From: JAEUHQ01 sp964538915
GTDB lineage: Bacteria > Planctomycetota > UBA1135 > UBA2386
DNA: 64,000 nt
Assembly: GCA_964538915.1 (NCBI GenBank)
Contig: CAZIFB010000005.1
Location: forward strand, 1-64,000
Reading direction: 5' to 3'
Shown here: piece after piece, positions 61,435-64,000 of the stretch
Numbering within the stretch: position 1 is the first letter of the stretch
Layout of the letters: every line of letters starts with the position of its first letter
Program-made: the position numbers and the translations under genes
Notes under the pieces: model-generated
Told to the model about the DNA's origin: nothing
Databases searched by the model: none
The model's input: the letters and a program-made list of their open reading frames with translations, nothing else

Positions 61435-62942
61435 CGAGCGCCATGGCGCCCGCTCTCGAATTCCGCCGCTTCGGCCTCGCACACCGCCGTCCCGGCGTCG
61501 AGGACGTGTTGCTCGCCGACGTGGACCTCATGCTCGAAGAAGGGCGCTTCTACCTCTTCGTCGGGGCGAGCGGCGGCGGCAAGTCGTCGGTGCTGCGCGT
61601 GCTCGCGGGGCTCGTCGAGACGCGCGAACCGGCCCCGCGCATCTCCGGCGAACTGCTCGCGTGGGGGAAGTCGATCGTCGGCGACGACCTCTCCGCGCTG
61701 CAGGGCAACGTCGCGGCGATCCTGCAGGACGAGGGACTGCTCGACGAGCTGAGCCCGCGCGAGAACGTCGAACTCGCGCTGCGCGCCGCCGATCGATCGC
61801 GCCTTCTGGCCCCGGGTCTGCTCGCCCAGGCCGGGCTCGTCGATCCACCGGCACGCACCGCGCAGTTGTCGGGCGGGATGCGGAAGCGTCTGGCCGTCGC
61901 TCGGGCCCTGGCGTCGAGTCCGCGTCTGCTGCTCTGCGACGAACCGACGGCCGGCCTCGACGAGGACGCCGCGCGTCGCATTGCACGCCTTCTTCGCGAC
62001 GCGCACGAACAGGATCCTGGCCGCACGACGATCGTCATCACGCACGACCTCGACGCGTTCGAAGGGATGACCGACGGCGTGCTCGTGCTCGATCGCGCAG
62101 CCCGTTCGTTGCGACTCGAACCGCCGGGTCACCGACCCGCCGCGAAGGAACCCGCCGCCCGGGCGCCGGATCCGGTGTCGGGCGAACCGGCGCCCGTGCA
62201 TGGATTGCGCCGGCTGCTGCTGCAGACCGCGGCGGTGTTCGAGACCTTCGTCGAATCGCTGCGGCGCTTGCCGCCGGTGGAGTTCGGTCAGGTCGCGCGC
62301 ACCGTCGCGCGCTTCTCGATCGAACCAGCGCCGTTCGTCGCGCTCGCCGGCGCCGTCATCGGCGGCCTCGCGACGTTCTTCGCATTGAACAACAACCCGG
62401 TCGAAGGCGGCTTCGAGTCCGCGCTCCTCACCGGCACGGGCAAGGTCGCGACCGCGGTGCTCGTGCCTCTGCTCAGCGGTTTCTTCTTCACGGCGCGCAT
62501 CGTCGCCGGCGCCGCGGCGCGGATCGGCACGATGAAGCGCACCAACCAGGTCGCCGCGCTGCAGATGATGGGCGTGCGCCCCGCGGACTGGCTGCTCACG
62601 CCGCTCGTGTGGGCGATGGTGATCGCGATGCCTCTGGTGACGTTCGCCGGCGTCGTCGCGGCCGCAGTCGCCGGGGCGTTCGCTGCCGGGACGGTGTCGG
62701 GATTCTCGACGGCCGGCTGGGCGCACGCGTGGTTCGCGACGGTGGACGCCCGCGACGTGCTCGTCGTGCTCATGAAGTCCGCGCTGTCCGGGTACCTCGT
62801 GGCGCTCGCCTGCTACCACCTCGGCATCGGCCCCAAACGGTCGAGCGCGGACGTCGGGGATGCCGTGAATCGCGCCATTGTCGTCGGCACCGGACTCGTC
62901 CTGACCGTCCATGCGGTCGGCACCTTCGTGGTGTACGCCTGA
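61431..62942 (+). CDS. Fused ABC transporter ATPase-permease for lipid transport (MlaF-MlaE fusion)
   Basis: A 503-aa protein. Residues about 8-225 are an ABC ATPase: Walker A G45-A-S-G-G-G-K51-S, signature LSGGMRKRLAVARAL, Walker B LLLCDEPTAGLDE and the H-loop VITHD. Residues about 262-503 are an MlaE-type permease with about five helices (FVALAGAVIGGLATFFALNN, the RIGTMKRTNQVAALQMMGVRPADWLL segment typical of MlaE, and a C-terminal GTGLVLTVHAVGTFVVYA). MlaF and MlaE are usually separate proteins. The ATG overlaps the MCE stop (ATGA), so the two form one lipid-transport system. Confidence 0.9.
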   Translation: MTSAMAPALEFRRFGLAHRRPGVEDVLLADVDLMLEEGRFYLFVGASGGGKSSVLRVLAGLVETREPAPRISGELLAWGKSIVGDDLSALQGNVAAILQDEGLLDELSPRENVELALRAADRSRLLAPGLLAQAGLVDPPARTAQLSGGMRKRLAVARALASSPRLLLCDEPTAGLDEDAARRIARLLRDAHEQDPGRTTIVITHDLDAFEGMTDGVLVLDRAARSLRLEPPGHRPAAKEPAARAPDPVSGEPAPVHGLRRLLLQTAAVFETFVESLRRLPPVEFGQVARTVARFSIEPAPFVALAGAVIGGLATFFALNNNPVEGGFESALLTGTGKVATAVLVPLLSGFFFTARIVAGAAARIGTMKRTNQVAALQMMGVRPADWLLTPLVWAMVIAMPLVTFAGVVAAAVAGAFAAGTVSGFSTAGWAHAWFATVDARDVLVVLMKSALSGYLVALACYHLGIGPKRSSADVGDAVNRAIVVGTGLVLTVHAVGTFVVYA

Positions 62943-63008
62943 GCCATCGGTGACACCGCCCGTTGCGCCGGCTCAAGGGGACCCCCGCCAAGGGCCGATG
63001 ACCTGCCG

Positions 63009-63659
63009 GTGAAGGGCATCGAGAAGATCACTTCGGTCCGGCTCGCCGAGATCCTGACGGAGCGCGCCGCGGTCTCGTCCGAAGTCATCACCGACGCCCT
63101 GTACGCCCAGGACAAGCACGGCGAACCATTCGTCCAGATCCTGGTCAGCGGCGGCCACATCACCGAGTGGGACCTCGCGAAGCTCGTCACCGAGCACTTC
63201 AGCCTGCCCTTCCTGATGGCCGGCAACTACCACATCAGCGACGCCGCGAAGGCGCGGCTGCCGAAGGAAGTGCTGTTCAAGCACATGATCGTGCCGCTCG
63301 ACGTCTTCGACGACATCGTGTGCGTCGCGATGCCCGTGATGCTCGCCTACGACGACATCGCGAAGATCCAGAAGGATCATCAGTGCGACCTCTACCCGTA
63401 TGTCGGGTTGATCACCGAGAACAAGAAGGTGCTCACCGACATGCACAAGGACTACCCGCAGTGGGTCGAGGCCGAGCAGAAGCGGCGCGAGGAAGAAGCG
63501 AAGAAGCGCTCCGCGTCGGGTGCGAAGGGCGGTGGCGACTGGATGAGCATCTTCGACGCCGGCGACCAGGCGATTCAGAGCAACAAGAAGAAGCCGTCCG
63601 GGTCTCCTGCGCCGCAGCCGTCGCCCGCCGCCGGGCAGAAGCCGCTACCGAAGAAGTGA
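63009..63659 (+). CDS. Stand-alone GspE/PilB N-terminal (MshEN-like) domain protein
   Basis: A 216-aa protein. Residues 8-145 match the N-terminal domain of type II secretion/type IV pilus ATPases (LAEILTERAAVSSEVITDALYAQDKHGEPFVQILVSGGHITEWDLAKLVTEHFSLPFL, then AKARLPKEVLFKHMIVPLDVF). The ATPase core is absent. The C-terminus is Lys/Glu-rich then Pro/Lys-rich (KKPSGSPAPQPSPAAGQKPLPKK). MshEN domains can bind cyclic di-GMP; whether this one does is unknown. The GTG start has no clear ribosome-binding site; an ATG at 62998 hits a stop at once. Confidence 0.78.
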   Translation: MKGIEKITSVRLAEILTERAAVSSEVITDALYAQDKHGEPFVQILVSGGHITEWDLAKLVTEHFSLPFLMAGNYHISDAAKARLPKEVLFKHMIVPLDVFDDIVCVAMPVMLAYDDIAKIQKDHQCDLYPYVGLITENKKVLTDMHKDYPQWVEAEQKRREEEAKKRSASGAKGGGDWMSIFDAGDQAIQSNKKKPSGSPAPQPSPAAGQKPLPKK

Positions 63660-63678
63660 CCGCGGACCGCCGCGCCGA

Positions 63679-64000
63679 TCAGCGCGGGTCGATCACGAAG
63701 AGCTCGCCGTTCCGCCGCGTGAGTCGCTGCACGACGTTCTTCTGCGGGTCGTGCACCACACCGGACTCGAACCTGCCGTCTCCGTCCGTGTCGCTCCACG
63801 TCTCCACGGAACGGTCGGCGGCGTAGACCTCGAACTTCTCGGCGAAGCCGTCTTCGTTCTCGTCGAACGTCGCCGAGACGAGCACACCCTTCTTGTTGAA
63901 GAAGTCGACCCGCTCGAAGACGCGGTCGAAGTCCGCGTCGTGCGAGAACGTGACCGTCCTGCCGTCGGCACGCTGCACACAACGCAGTCCGTCCGCCTCG
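63679..64000 (-). CDS. Protein with calcium-loop-like motifs (5' end cut by window edge)
   Basis: The last 107 codons run from the right edge down to a TGA at 63679-63681; the frame is open to the edge, so the N-terminus lies outside. The visible part contains repeated D-x-D/N-x-D-G loops (DENEDGFAEKFEVY, DTDGDGRFESG and a weaker DADFDRVFERV), similar to EF-hand or dockerin-type calcium-binding loops within beta strands. It ends LTRRNGELFVIDPR. Function unknown; an exported calcium-stabilised protein is possible. Confidence 0.6.
   Translation of the reverse strand, partial: EADGLRCVQRADGRTVTFSHDADFDRVFERVDFFNKKGVLVSATFDENEDGFAEKFEVYAADRSVETWSDTDGDGRFESGVVHDPQKNVVQRLTRRNGELFVIDPR

Noticed and set aside
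1..64000. tRNA or rRNA genes
   Set aside because: Intergenic gaps were read for cloverleaf or rRNA-like sequence and none was seen; most gaps are too short. A tRNA-scan run would settle this.

Overview
The window is a continuous, very GC-rich bacterial chromosome segment that is gene-dense on both strands. It looks like Planctomycetota. The indications are an alternative complex III plus caa3 oxidase operon, large secreted proteins built from 'ARWNG.W..LG.G' repeats, MCE lipid-transport genes, bacillithiol genes, and a dnaA-dnaN-DUF721-gyrB replication block. Acidobacteriota shares several of these traits and cannot be excluded from sequence alone. No rRNA, tRNA, IS element, prophage or CRISPR array was found.

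Layout. (1) 1-3.6 kb: a carbamoyltransferase cut by the left edge, divergent from an MBOAT acyltransferase and an SGNH hydrolase, a typical polysaccharide O-acylation pair. (2) 3.8-16.9 kb: a respiratory operon, actABCDEF, a small membrane protein, a SCO copper chaperone, and oxidase subunits II (with fused cytochrome c), I (A2-type), III and IV. It carries electrons from quinol to oxygen. (3) 17-21.4 kb: a SNF2 ATPase, a SWIM zinc-finger protein and a degenerate PurM-like protein. (4) 21.5-24.2 kb, minus strand: NDH-2, an ECF-type sigma factor and a zinc-finger anti-sigma factor joined by ATGA overlaps, and a small lipoprotein with NGCNG repeats. (5) 24.4-34.8 kb: DoxX, two GH63/debranching-type glycosidases, an aquaglyceroporin, a GMC oxidoreductase, a secreted double VOC protein, a sugar-phosphate nucleotidyltransferase and a glucose-dehydrogenase-like SDR, apparently one carbohydrate/osmolyte module. 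(6) 34.8-46.3 kb: three paralogous secreted repeat proteins predicted to be double beta-propellers, interrupted by the three-gene proton-translocating transhydrogenase pntAA-pntAB-pntB. (7) 46.5-53.6 kb: pyrF, bshC, bshB1, parA, a pseudo-histidine-kinase-like protein, bshA and a cysteine desulfurase. (8) 53.6-60 kb: the chromosome-origin block dnaA-dnaN-DUF721-gyrB, with non-coding spacers before and after dnaA. (9) 60-64 kb: an MCE protein fused to a degenerate trypsin-like domain, a fused MlaF-MlaE transporter, a stand-alone GspE/PilB N-terminal domain protein, and the C-terminal part of a protein with calcium-loop-like motifs.

The observations most worth a second look are the NGCNG lipoprotein (possible metal-binding peptide or RiPP precursor), the repeat proteins that all keep exactly 13 full units plus one N-terminal half unit and share a C-terminal domain, the MCE/pseudo-protease fusion with a hairpin over its ribosome-binding site, the histidine-rich tails spread across the respiratory operon, and a recurring GCATCGAAC leader before several start codons in the carbohydrate cluster.
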